A DNA stretch of 42,019 bases from Candidatus Kuenenia stuttgartensis (GCA_945861865.1 CAMAWN010000027.1:1-42019); one strand, 5' to 3'; numbered from the stretch's first letter, positions 33,427-42,019 are shown. The notes: a model not told the origin generated them from the sequence alone. Numbers and translations are program-made.

Positions 33427-35331
33427 TTACGGCGTGCCCAGCAACAATTGCTGCGGGTAGCCTCGGCCGAGTTCGGTCAGGTCTTTGAGGAACAAGACGA
33501 CCGGCGGCTTCTTGGATTGCGTGGTGTCGATGACCGCTTCCAACCGCATGAACGGGCCGGCCTCGTCAAAATAGCCGACCGAGTTCACTCGATAGATGCC
33601 GCCGCGAGCGGTGACGTACTTGTCGAGTTGCTGCATGGTCGGCAGATCGACGAGGTTCTCGATGACCAGCCAGCCGGCGGTTGCTCGTGCGCCGGTCGTA
33701 TCGACCAGCGGGCCGCCGTCCGCGCCTTGCCGCTTGGCGAGAATCGCCTGGGCGATGCTCTCCGTCATGCCAGGAACGGAGAGCAAAGTTTCGTAGCGGG
33801 CCTCGTTGATGTTGATGCGACCGTCAGTGAACGGTTCGGCGTTGACGGCGAGCGTGTCGAACAGCGACGGCAGATAGCCGACCATGCTGCTGCCGTCCGT
33901 GGCCCAAGGGCTTTGCAGTGTGGTCACTTGACCGTTGACCGTCGCTTGAGCCGACGCACCGACCAATTCGTACAACGATTGAAGTTGCTTGCCGGAGACT
34001 TTTGAGAGGTCGATGCCACCGCGAGTAACGGTGCCGCTGCCGCCACCGCCAATAGCGCTGCCGAGAGTCTGACTCGCTTGTTGAAGTGCTTGGTACTGCT
34101 GATTGAGGTTCGTCGTTGAGGTATTACTGCCACCACCGCTCGGATTGGTATTGCCCGATCCCGCGTTCCGACCGCCAGAGGACGGAGCCCCGCTATTGAT
34201 CGCCGACTGAGCTTGAGCGGTGACTCGGTACGCGACAACGAACTGAGCGACCGTCGCATCAAACTCCTCTTCAAGCTGGTCGTACAACTCAGCGAGGTTG
34301 TTGTTGTTGATGTTGATTCGCGTCGAGTCGTCCCAGCGGGTGTTCGTCTCGCGGCCGTGAACGCTGAGGTACGCGGACCAGCCCAATTGCAGCGCGCCGT
34401 CTGCGTTATCAGGCGGCCAAGTCACCTCGCCGTCGTTTTCGTTCGGGTCGAGCAGTCCGTTGCGATTGAAGTCTTCGCCGTACAGGTACTCCGACGTCAC
34501 GCCGCGCACCAGCAGCAACTCGTCGAGCGATTCCAGCGGGCTATTCTTCGACGAGTACGACGACGGCAACCCATTGTAGTATTCCGACTCACAACCGTTG
34601 ATGCGACTGATTTCGTCATCGTCGATGAAATCAAGAATCGCGTCGGCCAGTTCGTAGGTCATGCCGGGAATCATCAACAGCCGACTTGCTGGATCGGTGG
34701 CAGAGACCGTGCTGCTCGACGTGCCATCCGAGGACGAGGTGGAAGTGCTGCCCGTGGTCGATCCCGAAGTCGTCGATCCGGAAGTCGCCGATGTGCCGCT
34801 GCTCGAAGAATTCGCGCCGGTCGAAGTCGTGCCGCTCGTCGCGGTACTGGTTGTCGATGTGCTGCTGGATTGCTGCTTCTTCTCGCTGGCCACCAGCGCG
34901 TTGAGGTTCAGCTTGGACGATTCGTCGATCAATCCGAAGCGGAGCGTCGTACCACTCGGATCACTTTCATTGGGAGCGATCAAGCTGAAGCGAGCTCGTC
35001 CGCGCGGACTGTTTGCCTCCCGGAGTGTCACGCCGCCGTAATGCTGCGGATCGTGAAAAACGTTCTCGAAGCTCCCGTCATCCGTCGGCCGGCCGAGCAC
35101 CGCCGCCGCCAATTCGATTCCAGAATCCGCGCACGCGCGGGCTTGAGCTTCGCGGCCGAACACGCCGGTCGCGTGACTTTCGGAAACCATCAACTCGGAA
35201 AACGAATATGCTCCGAGGGCCAACAGCGCAATCACGACCAGCACAACCAGCAACACGCTGCCGTGTCGGGGAGGCGTGTTCGGCGAGGCGATCGAAGGCA
35301 TGGCAGGTTCCGGAAATGAAATCGGACTCAT
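33427..35331 (-). CDS. GspK-like type II secretion minor pseudopilin
   Basis: 634 residues. A type IV pilin-like N-terminal helix follows a short basic stretch (HGSVLLVVLVVIALLALGAY). Then comes the GspK head: FGLIDESSKLNLNAL, then RININEARYETLLSVPGMTE, where paired helix-hairpin-helix SAM-like segments sit. Length is about twice the family's usual 300-350, due to Ser/Thr/Gly linkers (about residues 155-215 and 395-425) and an EF-hand-like DFNRNGLLDPNEND. GspK caps the pseudopilus with GspI and GspJ. No other gsp genes are here. The start is uncertain: MPSIASPN at 35301 is an alternative. Confidence 0.82.
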   Translation of the reverse strand: MSPISFPEPAMPSIASPNTPPRHGSVLLVVLVVIALLALGAYSFSELMVSESHATGVFGREAQARACADSGIELAAAVLGRPTDDGSFENVFHDPQHYGGVTLREANSPRGRARFSLIAPNESDPSGTTLRFGLIDESSKLNLNALVASEKKQQSSSTSTTSTATSGTTSTGANSSSSGTSATSGSTTSGSTTGSTSTSSSDGTSSSTVSATDPASRLLMIPGMTYELADAILDFIDDDEISRINGCESEYYNGLPSSYSSKNSPLESLDELLLVRGVTSEYLYGEDFNRNGLLDPNENDGEVTWPPDNADGALQLGWSAYLSVHGRETNTRWDDSTRININNNNLAELYDQLEEEFDATVAQFVVAYRVTAQAQSAINSGAPSSGGRNAGSGNTNPSGGGSNTSTTNLNQQYQALQQASQTLGSAIGGGGSGTVTRGGIDLSKVSGKQLQSLYELVGASAQATVNGQVTTLQSPWATDGSSMVGYLPSLFDTLAVNAEPFTDGRININEARYETLLSVPGMTESIAQAILAKRQGADGGPLVDTTGARATAGWLVIENLVDLPTMQQLDKYVTARGGIYRVNSVGYFDEAGPFMRLEAVIDTTQSKKPPVVLFLKDLTELGRGYPQQLLLGTP

Positions 35332-35381
35332 CGCTCAGTCACGTTCCAAACGAGCATACCGCCGCGACGGACACAAACAAG

Positions 35382-35416
35382 ACGGCCCGGCGATCGTCCA
35401 TCGAACGCCGGGCCGT
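35382..35416. terminator. Strong GC hairpin between EF-hand and GspK-like genes
   Basis: ACGGCCCGGCG (35382-35392) and its exact complement (35406-35416) form an 11-bp stem with a 13-base loop. It lies 47 bases after the EF-hand gene stop on the minus strand, whose downstream side is CTTGTTTG. On the plus side, six T follow at 35426-35431. It likely ends the EF-hand transcript; activity in both directions is possible. Confidence 0.7.
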
Positions 35417-35462
35417 GTCAGAGAGTTTTTTCGTTGCGATCGTTCAGTTTCGACCGTCGGAA

Positions 35463-37064
35463 CTAGGCCTTGTCACGTGGCTTGTCTTTTTCTTCTTCGC
35501 GACGCGGCGGGCGACCTTCTCCACGCGGTTCGGGCTTACGTTCTCCGTCTCGCGGACGATCCGCTTCCGGTTTGCGTTCACCATCGCGCGGCTTGTCCCC
35601 ATCGGGGCGTCGTGCATCGGGACGGCGTTCACCGTCACGCGGTGGTTGTCCTCGGCCTTCGGGAGGGCGATCGCCGTCCGGGCGTCGCTCACCTTCGCGC
35701 GGGCCTCGGCCGTCTGGCGGTCCCTGCGGCAGGCCGAGCAATTCCGGCGGGTCTAACTGGCCGTCTTTGTTGCGATCTAATTCACCGAAGACTTCTTTCA
35801 GCCGATTGAGTTCGTCGCGGCTGAGTCGTCCGTCGTGATTGCTGTCGAGCAGTTCAAAGAACCGCGGCATCGGGCCTCGACGACCTTCTCCTTGCGGCGG
35901 CCGGTCGCCGTCCGGACGACGATCACCGTCTCGGCGTTCCCCTTCGCGCGGCCGATCACCTTCGGGACGACGCTCGCCATCGCGTGGTGGCGGCGGTTGA
36001 CCTTCACGCCGAGCTTCCGGCTTGCGATCACCTTCTGGCTTGCGATCACCTTCACGCCGAGCGTCCGGGCGTTGGCCATCCGGCTTCGCTTCGGGACGAC
36101 GTTCACCATCTGGCTTGCGATCACCTTCGCGGCGCTGTTCCCCTTCGCGAACTTGAGCGAACGCTTTGAGATCATCCAGTGTCAGGACTTCCTTTTTCGC
36201 ACGTTCAAACATCGGCCGAGCACGATCGCGGAACTGTTCCGGAATTTCATCGAGCGTCACTTTGCCGTCGCCGTTGGCGTCCATCCGCTTGAATTGCTCT
36301 TCGGGATTTTGATTCGGCCGACCACCCGGATTCCCGGCACCCGGAGCACCTGGCGGCGGGCCAAGCTCGGCCATCGCGCGACCAAACTCTTCTTGCGACA
36401 ATTCATTCTTGCCGAGCTTTTCAAACACTTTCGCGAGCCGCTCGCGCATCCCTTCCGGCAGTTCGTCTTTTTGCAGCTTGCCATCGTTGTTCTTGTCGAG
36501 CCGCTTCAAGAACTCGCCTTGGCCCAGTGCTCCGGGGCGTCCGCCAGGCGCACCCGCCATCCGTTGTCGGGCTTGCTCAAAGTCTTCGGCAGTGAGCGAA
36601 TCCTTGCCCTGTCGCTCCATCATGTCGCGAAGAAAACGGGCCGGACCATCTTCCGGAATCTCATCCTTGGACAACTTGCCGTCTTTGTTCTTGTCGTGCC
36701 GTTCGAGCATCTGCTTGAAGTCGATCATCGGCCGACCACCGGGGCCGCCACCGGCTCCGCGATCAAATCCGCCACCTTGCACCGGAGCGTCGCTGCGCTT
36801 CACGGCAGCATCGAATTCCGCTTTCGACAACTCGCCGTTGTCGTCCTTGTCTCCCAACCGCACGAGCCGATCGAAGTACCGGCCTTGCTCTTCGGGGATC
36901 TCATCCGGCACCAGTTTGCCGTCACTGTTTTTGTCCAACTTCTTGAACAAGTCCTCCGATTGATTTGCTTCTGGCTTCTTCGCATCGTCTTCGGCATACG
37001 TCGCGAGCACCGGCAATCCGAGCAGCCCGGTTGCCAGCAGCGCCCAAAAATTGATCCGCTTCAT
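35463..37064 (-). CDS. Secreted multi-EF-hand protein with charged low-complexity linkers
   Basis: 533 residues from the ATG at 37064, with AGGAACC upstream; the frame to 37256 is an extension without support. Signal peptide: about residues 1-24, ending ATYAED. At least seven EF-hand loops can be read, such as DKNSDGKLVPDE, DKDDNGELSKAE, DKNKDGKLSKDE, DKNNDGKLQKDE, DANGDGKVTLDE, DSNHDGRLSRDE and DRNKDGQLDPPE. Between the fifth and sixth, and at the C-terminus, are long repeats of the type REGERRPDGDRKPE. It should bind calcium outside the cell or in the periplasm; partner and role are unknown. The repeats make copy-number change likely. Confidence 0.88.
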   Translation of the reverse strand: MKRINFWALLATGLLGLPVLATYAEDDAKKPEANQSEDLFKKLDKNSDGKLVPDEIPEEQGRYFDRLVRLGDKDDNGELSKAEFDAAVKRSDAPVQGGGFDRGAGGGPGGRPMIDFKQMLERHDKNKDGKLSKDEIPEDGPARFLRDMMERQGKDSLTAEDFEQARQRMAGAPGGRPGALGQGEFLKRLDKNNDGKLQKDELPEGMRERLAKVFEKLGKNELSQEEFGRAMAELGPPPGAPGAGNPGGRPNQNPEEQFKRMDANGDGKVTLDEIPEQFRDRARPMFERAKKEVLTLDDLKAFAQVREGEQRREGDRKPDGERRPEAKPDGQRPDARREGDRKPEGDRKPEARREGQPPPPRDGERRPEGDRPREGERRDGDRRPDGDRPPQGEGRRGPMPRFFELLDSNHDGRLSRDELNRLKEVFGELDRNKDGQLDPPELLGLPQGPPDGRGPREGERRPDGDRPPEGRGQPPRDGERRPDARRPDGDKPRDGERKPEADRPRDGERKPEPRGEGRPPRREEEKDKPRDKA

Positions 37065-37172
37065 AATGTGGTTCCTGACGAGAAGTTGACTTGTTTCGGC
37101 CCAACGGCAGGGCGTGAGCATACGGCATTCAACCCGCAATTCCAGGTGAGGTTTCGCGAGATTTCCCCTCGT

Positions 37173-37235
37173 GGGGCAGGTTTTCAACCTGACCGTCCCA
37201 CGGAACTCGACGGGCAGGTTGAAAACCAGTCCCAC
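37173..37235. repeat. Imperfect hairpin after nadC
   Basis: GGTTTTCAACCTG (37180-37192) is exactly complementary to CAGGTTGAAAACC (37216-37228); adding TGGGGCA and AGTCCCA extends it to about 20 bp with two mismatches. It begins 5 bases after the nadC stop on the minus strand. The core CAGGTTGAAAACC contains its own GGTT/AACC symmetry. No T-run. Confidence 0.75.
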
Positions 37236-37239
37236 AGAG

Positions 37240-38250
37240 CTACGCCGGCCAGTCAAATGCGATGTCCAACGCCGGGGCCGAGTGCGTCAACGCACCGATG
37301 CTGATCCGATCCACGCCGGTCTCGGCGATTTCCCGGACATTGCCGAGCGTAATCCCGCCGGAAGCTTCCAGCCGTGTGGCCGGAACGATTTCGTCCCGCA
37401 ACCGCACCGCCTCGCGCAGCATCGGCGGCCCCATGTTGTCGAGCAGTACGATTTCCGGACTCCCCGCCAGCGCATCGCGCAGTTGTTCGAGCGTGTCCAC
37501 CTCAACCTCAATCGCGATTCCGCTCGGCGACACACTGCGAGCCTGTCGCACGGCGTCCGCGATCGTGCTGGTTCCGCCCCGCCTCACCCAAGCCGCCAAG
37601 TGGTTGTCCTTGATGAGCACTCCGTCGTGCAGTCCCATCCGATGATTCGTCCCGCCGCCGCAACGGACGGCGTACTTTTCGAGCGCTCGCCAACTGGGCA
37701 ACGTCTTGCGAGTGTCGAGGATCACCGCTTTCGTCCCGGTCAATGCGTCGATGAACTTTCGAGTCTGCGTCGCGACACCCGACAAGTGCATCAGAAAGTT
37801 CAACGCGGTTCGCTCGCCGATGAGCAACGAACGCAACGAACCGGACGCTCTTGCGACAATCGTTTGCGCTGCCACGAACGTCCCGTCCGCCACCAGTGAT
37901 TGCCACGCGACCGTCGGATCGATCCGCCCGAAGACCAATTCCGCTACCGGCCCACCGGCCAAGACTCCCTCGCGTCGCATGACGACGTTGATCGTGGCGG
38001 TCTCCGCCGGATCAATTAACGCGGCACAGGTGAGATCACGATCCAACTCGCTGGGCAACGAGTCCGGCATCTCGTCCAACAGGGAATCAATCGTTGTGAC
38101 CGAGAAGACCTCCGCGAGTCGATCCACTGGAGTGCCGCCGATCATCGCCGCGTCGCCCAAATCTTCCGACAGCGCCGCTTCGATCAAACGCAGCGCGGCG
38201 AGTCGTTCGGCCGATCCGAAAACAAGCGGTGTCTGGTTCACGTCGGGCAT
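37240..38250 (-). CDS. nadC: Nicotinate-nucleotide diphosphorylase (quinolinate phosphoribosyltransferase)
   Basis: 336 residues. NadC makes nicotinate mononucleotide from quinolinate and PRPP in NAD synthesis. Recognisable segments: ERTALNFLMHLSGVATQTRK, ILDTRKTLPSWRALEKYAV, CGGGTNHRMGLHDGVLIKDN, VEVDTLEQL, LDNMGPPMLREAV, EASGGITLGNVREIAETGVD and ISIGALTHSAPALD, the whole catalytic set of basic and acidic residues. It is about 50 residues longer than usual because of an N-terminal insertion (residues 32-75). Its start overlaps the symporter stop by 13 bases, so translation is probably coupled. nadA and nadB are not in this window. Confidence 0.94.
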   Translation of the reverse strand: MPDVNQTPLVFGSAERLAALRLIEAALSEDLGDAAMIGGTPVDRLAEVFSVTTIDSLLDEMPDSLPSELDRDLTCAALIDPAETATINVVMRREGVLAGGPVAELVFGRIDPTVAWQSLVADGTFVAAQTIVARASGSLRSLLIGERTALNFLMHLSGVATQTRKFIDALTGTKAVILDTRKTLPSWRALEKYAVRCGGGTNHRMGLHDGVLIKDNHLAAWVRRGGTSTIADAVRQARSVSPSGIAIEVEVDTLEQLRDALAGSPEIVLLDNMGPPMLREAVRLRDEIVPATRLEASGGITLGNVREIAETGVDRISIGALTHSAPALDIAFDWPA

Positions 38251-39578
38251 GGTGACTCAGCTTCCTGGGATTTCTCGCCACGATCGACGCACACGGCCAC
38301 GGCCAGATCGCCGGTGACGTTCAGCGTCGTGCGGCACATGTCGAGTAGTCGATCGACACCCAGGATAATCCCGATCCCTTGCTCTGGCACGCCGACCGAT
38401 TTGAGCACGAGCACCACCAGCGGCAGCGATCCCCCCGGCACGCCCGCCGTGCCGACTCCGGCGAGCACTGACATCAGCACGACTTGAACTTGCTGAGCGA
38501 ACGTCAGCTCGACGCCGAACACCTGCGCGAGGAACAGCACCGTGATTCCCTCGTACAACGCGGTCCCGTTTTGATTCGCGGTTGAGCCGACCGTCAGCAC
38601 GAAGTTCGCGACCTCCCGTTTCACGCCGAGCTTTTCCTCGGCGACTCGCAGCGACGTCGGCAGCGTCGCGTTCGACGACGATGTCGCGAATGCGGTCAGC
38701 AACACTTCGCTGATTCGGCTGAAGAATTGACGAGGCGTCATCTTCGCGACCAGCCACACGACCAACGAGTACACGCCGAACATGTGCAGCGCGAGTGCGG
38801 CCAGCACCGCGCCGACGTACCAGATCAATGTCTGCAAAATGTCCATGCCAAGCGTGGCCGTCAGCGAGAACATCAGCCCGGCGACACCGATCGGAGCCAA
38901 CTTCATCGCCCAGCCGATGACGACCATCGCGATGTCGTAGATTCCCTCAAGCACCGCCACGAGCGGGGCCGTCCGTTCCGGAGAGACCGAAATCGCCACG
39001 CCGCAGACCAACGCGAAGAACATCACCGCCAGCATTCCGCCGCCGGGCGAACTGCCATCGAGTGCGCCGACCATCTCTTGCAACGGATTGCGCGGAATGA
39101 TGTCGAGCAGCGAATCGCGAGCCGTCTTTGCGTTTGCCGCCTTCTTGACCGCGTCTTGAGATTGGTCGGCATATTTCGCCCGCAGCTCGATCCGCTTTTC
39201 TTCCGGCAAGCGAGCACCGGGTTGCACGAGGTTCGCCGCGCCCAGGCCAATCGCGACCGATGCGGACGAAAGCAGCAACGTCATCACCAGTGTCCGCACG
39301 CCGAGCTTTCCGAGTCGCCGCACATCGCCGATCCCGGCCACTCCCAGCGTCAACGCCGAGAACACCAGCGGCACGACGACCATGAAGATCAGCCGCAAGA
39401 AAATCTGGCCGAGCGTTTCGGCGACGTTCTTCGTCAGCCATGCCAACGTCGGGTCGATCTCGCCTGCCTCTGCCGGCCAGACTTCCCGAGCGATCAACCC
39501 AGCAGTCGCTCCGATCGACAGCCCGATCAGGATCTGCCAGTGCAGCGCGAGACGCGGCTTCGATGTGGGATGGTCCAT
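38238..39578 (-). CDS. Dicarboxylate/amino acid:cation symporter (DAACS family)
   Basis: 446 residues, polytopic membrane protein with the GltP/DctA fold. Family signatures: LRLIFMVVVPLVFSALTLGV early, the HP1 motif ATSSSNATLPTSL, the transmembrane-7 motif VLTVGSTANQNGTAL, and HP2 with VGTAGVPGGSL. It carries glutamate, aspartate or C4-dicarboxylates with Na+ or H+; the exact cargo is not readable. GAGGTGA lies 8 bases before the start. It sits 12 bases after yidC and overlaps nadC by 13 bases, so the three are likely co-transcribed. Aspartate feeds NAD synthesis, which might explain the pairing with nadC; that link is only inference. Confidence 0.93.
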   Translation of the reverse strand: MDHPTSKPRLALHWQILIGLSIGATAGLIAREVWPAEAGEIDPTLAWLTKNVAETLGQIFLRLIFMVVVPLVFSALTLGVAGIGDVRRLGKLGVRTLVMTLLLSSASVAIGLGAANLVQPGARLPEEKRIELRAKYADQSQDAVKKAANAKTARDSLLDIIPRNPLQEMVGALDGSSPGGGMLAVMFFALVCGVAISVSPERTAPLVAVLEGIYDIAMVVIGWAMKLAPIGVAGLMFSLTATLGMDILQTLIWYVGAVLAALALHMFGVYSLVVWLVAKMTPRQFFSRISEVLLTAFATSSSNATLPTSLRVAEEKLGVKREVANFVLTVGSTANQNGTALYEGITVLFLAQVFGVELTFAQQVQVVLMSVLAGVGTAGVPGGSLPLVVLVLKSVGVPEQGIGIILGVDRLLDMCRTTLNVTGDLAVAVCVDRGEKSQEAESPCPT

Positions 39579-39590
39579 GAGCCAATCACC

Positions 39591-41720
39591 TCATGGGCGC
39601 GACTTGCGCTTGTCCTTGTCCCGTTGCCGCTTCTGGCCGCTGACCGGGACGCCGTTGACGTCCTGCATCTCGCCCATTTTTTCGAGTTTGTCTTTCATGC
39701 GGCTCCAGAAGTTGTTGGCTGGTTTGGCAGGACCACCGTTCGGCGGGATGAGGAGTGTCGTGTTGCTCGTCGGCGGAGGCGTCGGCACCACGCGATCCAG
39801 CAGTTTGCGTTCGCCCATGCTCCACACACTGGACGCGATGAAGTACACGCACAGCCCGGCCGGGACGTGATAGAACATGAAGCCCATCATCAGCGTCATC
39901 CAGAAGAAGACTTTCGCCTGCATCCGAGTCTGCTCGTCGGTCGGCGGCGGCATGAACATCTTCTGCTGGAACAGGAACAGGCTGGTCGTGATGATCGGCA
40001 GCAGATTGAACCAGTTGCCGAGGAACGGCACCGCGATGGGCAATTGGAAGAGTGCATCCGGCGCGGCGAGGTTGTCGAACCACAGGAACGGGGCGCGACG
40101 CAGATCAACGGATGTGCTCAACGCCTGATACAGCCCGATGAAGATCGGCAGTTGCATCAACACCGGTAGGCAGCCGCTGAGCGGATTGAAGCCCGTCTCG
40201 GCGAACAGCTTCATTTGCTCTTCGGCGAATTTCTGTTTGTCGTCGGCGTACTTCGCTTTCAGTTCGGCAATCCGCGGCTGAACTTCTTTCATCCGCTTGG
40301 CGTTGACCGCCTGCTTGCGGCTGATGGGGAACATGCAACTGCGGACGAGCACCGTCAGCAGCATGATGCAGATGCCATACGGCAGGCCGAATCCGTGAAA
40401 CGTGTTGAGCACCCACAGCAACCCGTTGGCGATGACAGCCACCAGCGACGCCGGAATAAACAGAAAGCCACTGAACTCGATGACCTTCTCCGCCCCGAGC
40501 GGTGTCAGCAGCGCGACACGCTTGGGACCGAGGTAAAAGTCGTAGTCGTGAGTGATCTCGTCTTCGGCCGGCACAGTGTGCTCGACCGAGCGGAGTTGCA
40601 CGCTGACTTCGCTCCAGGCGGGCAGAGCGGCATTTTTCTGGACGACCTGCGGTTTGGCAAAGTCGAGATAACTTGCCTGTTTCTGAGCGGCGTCCTGCGG
40701 GAAGACCAACGCGGTGAAATACTGCGTGTCCAATCCGATGTACTGGAATGTGCGGTTGCCAGCTTTCAGTTCTTGAATCTTGCCGTTGTCGAGTTCTTTG
40801 ACGATGGCGGCTGAGGCCACCGCGTTCGTGGTGAGGCTGCCGTCCTGTTCGCGAATCCCAAACTTCACGTCGCGAAACTTGCTGGCGTTCTCGGCGTTTT
40901 CCAGCGGCAAGCCGGCCGGGCCTTGCAGGTCGTAGACGACGGTGAGTTCCTTCGAGGAGAGATTCTTGAAACTCAACTGCACCGCGAGCTGATAGCCCGT
41001 CGGATCTTCATCGCGATTCGCGTCTGCCTTCTCCCAACGGCGGACTTCGTACTTCTTGCGGAGTTCCCAGAGGCCATCCGGCGTCTTGATGCCAAACGTG
41101 ACGCTCTTCAGAACTCCCTTCGCTTCAGCAGCGACTTCGACGTCCTCCGGGACGACTTCCCAGCACAGCCGCGCGAGGTTTGCGTCGGCATCGAGCTTTC
41201 TCAACTTCTTGTCGATGTCGTCGATCGCGAGCTGCCCCGTCACGGGCGGAGCGGCCTTTAGTGGTTGCAGCTTGTTGGTCAAATCATTGCCGAGCAGACT
41301 GAGTTGCAGGACAGCCGCTCCGGGCTGAAAGGGTTTGAGTGCCTTGTAACGCGGGTCGTTCAACTCGGCGGAGACGATTCCCGCGCCGACACTGCTGAGC
41401 GTGACCTTCAAACCGAATCCGGTCTTCGGATCGTCGGAGCCGATCACGACGGCCTTCGTGGGATGATCGGGCAACTTGGTTTCAGCGACGGCGACGACTT
41501 CTGCATCGGGCTTGTCGCCCTTTTCTACTTTTTTCTCGTCCGCGCCTTTGTCGTCGGCGACGGCGTCGTCCGGCTTCGGGTCTTGTTCCTTGACCTGCTT
41601 CCCAGGCGGCGGTGCCGGCGGAAACATCCCCGGAAACAGCTTCGGCCCGACGCTCATCCAGCCGAACAGGATGAGGAACGAGAGAACGGTGAAAGTCAGC
41701 AGGCGGCGTTGTTGGTCCAT
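39591..41720 (-). CDS. yidC: Membrane protein insertase YidC
   Basis: 709 residues. YidC inserts proteins into the cytoplasmic membrane, alone or with SecYEG. An N-terminal membrane anchor (about 7-25, RLLTFTVLSFLILFGWMS) is followed by an acidic linker (KGADEKKVEKGDKPDAE), a large exported domain of the Gram-negative type, and five-helix catalytic region: YGICIMLLTVLVRSCMFPIS with the conserved Arg, QPRIAELKAKYADDKQKFAEE, GCLPVLMQLPIFIGLYQAL, and a late VKVFFWMTLMMGFMFYHVPAG. C-terminal tail basic, ending KRQRDKDKRKSRP. The long exported domain points to a Gram-negative envelope. rnpA and rpmH are not visible. Confidence 0.96.
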   Translation of the reverse strand: MDQQRRLLTFTVLSFLILFGWMSVGPKLFPGMFPPAPPPGKQVKEQDPKPDDAVADDKGADEKKVEKGDKPDAEVVAVAETKLPDHPTKAVVIGSDDPKTGFGLKVTLSSVGAGIVSAELNDPRYKALKPFQPGAAVLQLSLLGNDLTNKLQPLKAAPPVTGQLAIDDIDKKLRKLDADANLARLCWEVVPEDVEVAAEAKGVLKSVTFGIKTPDGLWELRKKYEVRRWEKADANRDEDPTGYQLAVQLSFKNLSSKELTVVYDLQGPAGLPLENAENASKFRDVKFGIREQDGSLTTNAVASAAIVKELDNGKIQELKAGNRTFQYIGLDTQYFTALVFPQDAAQKQASYLDFAKPQVVQKNAALPAWSEVSVQLRSVEHTVPAEDEITHDYDFYLGPKRVALLTPLGAEKVIEFSGFLFIPASLVAVIANGLLWVLNTFHGFGLPYGICIMLLTVLVRSCMFPISRKQAVNAKRMKEVQPRIAELKAKYADDKQKFAEEQMKLFAETGFNPLSGCLPVLMQLPIFIGLYQALSTSVDLRRAPFLWFDNLAAPDALFQLPIAVPFLGNWFNLLPIITTSLFLFQQKMFMPPPTDEQTRMQAKVFFWMTLMMGFMFYHVPAGLCVYFIASSVWSMGERKLLDRVVPTPPPTSNTTLLIPPNGGPAKPANNFWSRMKDKLEKMGEMQDVNGVPVSGQKRQRDKDKRKSRP

Positions 41721-41744
41721 GTCAGATTCTGATGCAGTCTAATT

Positions 41745-41773
41745 AAAAAACAAAAGGGTGCGTGGACGCACCC
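41745..41773 (-). terminator. Intrinsic terminator of the metallophosphoesterase gene
   Basis: On the minus strand GGGTGCGT and ACGCACCC form an 8-bp perfect stem (41756-41773) with a 2-base turn, followed by TTTTGTTTTTT (41755-41745). It lies about 30 bases downstream of the gene stop. It is the clearest Rho-independent terminator in the window. Confidence 0.92.
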
Positions 41774-41802
41774 CTCATCGTATTCCCGGTTCACCGATCG
41801 AC

Positions 41803-42019
41803 CTAGCGGCCATCACGAAGACGGTCACCGAGGAAGTTGTCGAGTTCCGGGATGTCGTAGATTTTCTTGACCGTCGTATCGACGTCGTACTTCACTCGGC
41901 GATAAGTCAGCTTGTCGTCGTCGAGAATCACATACGACGAATCGGGCACGCCGTTGCGAGGCTGTCCGACCGAGCCGACGTTGACGAGGTGCTTCTGATT
42001 CGTCAGCCGGTACTCGAAA
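41803..42019 (-). CDS. Metallophosphoesterase C-terminus (partial at window edge)
   Basis: Only the last 72 residues are inside the window; the gene enters from the right edge. They include [20 protein letters not shown], the hallmark end of calcineurin-like phosphoesterases (the family pattern xNPGSVGQPRxGxPxxSY), then [17 protein letters not shown]. The catalytic metal-binding motifs lie upstream, outside the window. The product is probably a YfcE/diadenosine tetraphosphatase-like phosphatase; subfamily cannot be told. The stop at 41803-41805 is followed by a strong terminator, which isolates it from yidC. Confidence 0.85.
   Translation of the reverse strand, partial: FEYRLTNQKHLVNVGSVGQPRNGVPDSSYVILDDDKLTYRRVKYDVDTTVKKIYDIPELDNFLGDRLRDGR

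Noticed and set aside
35835-37304. Very long plus-strand open frames across the EF-hand gene
   Set aside because: They are antisense shadows of repetitive, GC-biased coding sequence; no ribosome site or family match.

Overview
The window looks like a GC-rich chromosome segment of a planctomycete (Planctomycetota). The evidence is the gene mix: a ThuA-domain secreted protein, a very large FG-GAP/ASPIC-UnbV membrane protein, a secreted protein with many EF-hands, a GspK-like pseudopilin with a long Ser/Thr linker, McsB arginine kinase, and a lipoprotein fusing DUF255 to a DsbD-type domain. Gene order does not resemble a prophage, plasmid or large island; most of it is ordinary chromosome. No rRNA, tRNA or CRISPR array was seen. 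The phylum call is inferred from gene content alone.

Layout. 1-5534: csrA with a structured leader, then ThuA and an M3 oligopeptidase on the minus strand, then rarA. 5535-6956: insertion-sequence debris, namely an IS3 element with a large internal deletion, an IS701-like transposase scrap, and a hypothetical gene cut short by that scrap. 6989-9237: mcsB and a divergent ROK kinase. 9234-9862: more debris, a HEPN-like gene interrupted by the end of an IS66 element whose transposase is itself broken. 9907-16297: a shortened MnmE-like GTPase, the giant FG-GAP/ASPIC protein, and a divergent asparagine-synthase-like gene. 16370-22858 (plus strand): sugar-type ABC binding lipoprotein and permease, a MoxR ATPase, and the DUF255-DsbD lipoprotein. 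22909-28263 (minus strand): apbE, a TPR/FMN-binding protein, a NapH/NapG-like polyferredoxin, a zinc-ribbon/STN protein and a BFD ferredoxin. These read as one module for membrane-associated flavin and Fe-S electron transfer. 28382-33329: PPK2, a sugar isomerase-like TIM barrel, an unknown gene and a GyrB/ParE subunit. 33427-37064: GspK-like and EF-hand proteins. 37240-41720: yidC, a dicarboxylate symporter and nadC, closely packed. The right edge carries the C-terminus of a metallophosphoesterase followed by a strong terminator.

The most unusual signals are in repeats rather than genes. (1) A 15-bp word occurs twice, inverted, as an in-frame 57-bp insert in rarA and once more inside the zinc-ribbon gene; both encode the peptide SLARRAS. 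(2) Four loci carry degenerate arrays with a 7-bp period, each with a different unit, two of them as inverted pairs. (3) Several long hairpins sit within a few to some twenty bases of stop codons, two of them near-identical copies 6.5 kb apart. Together with the IS graveyard around mcsB-ROK, they suggest a genome with active or recently active small repeat families.
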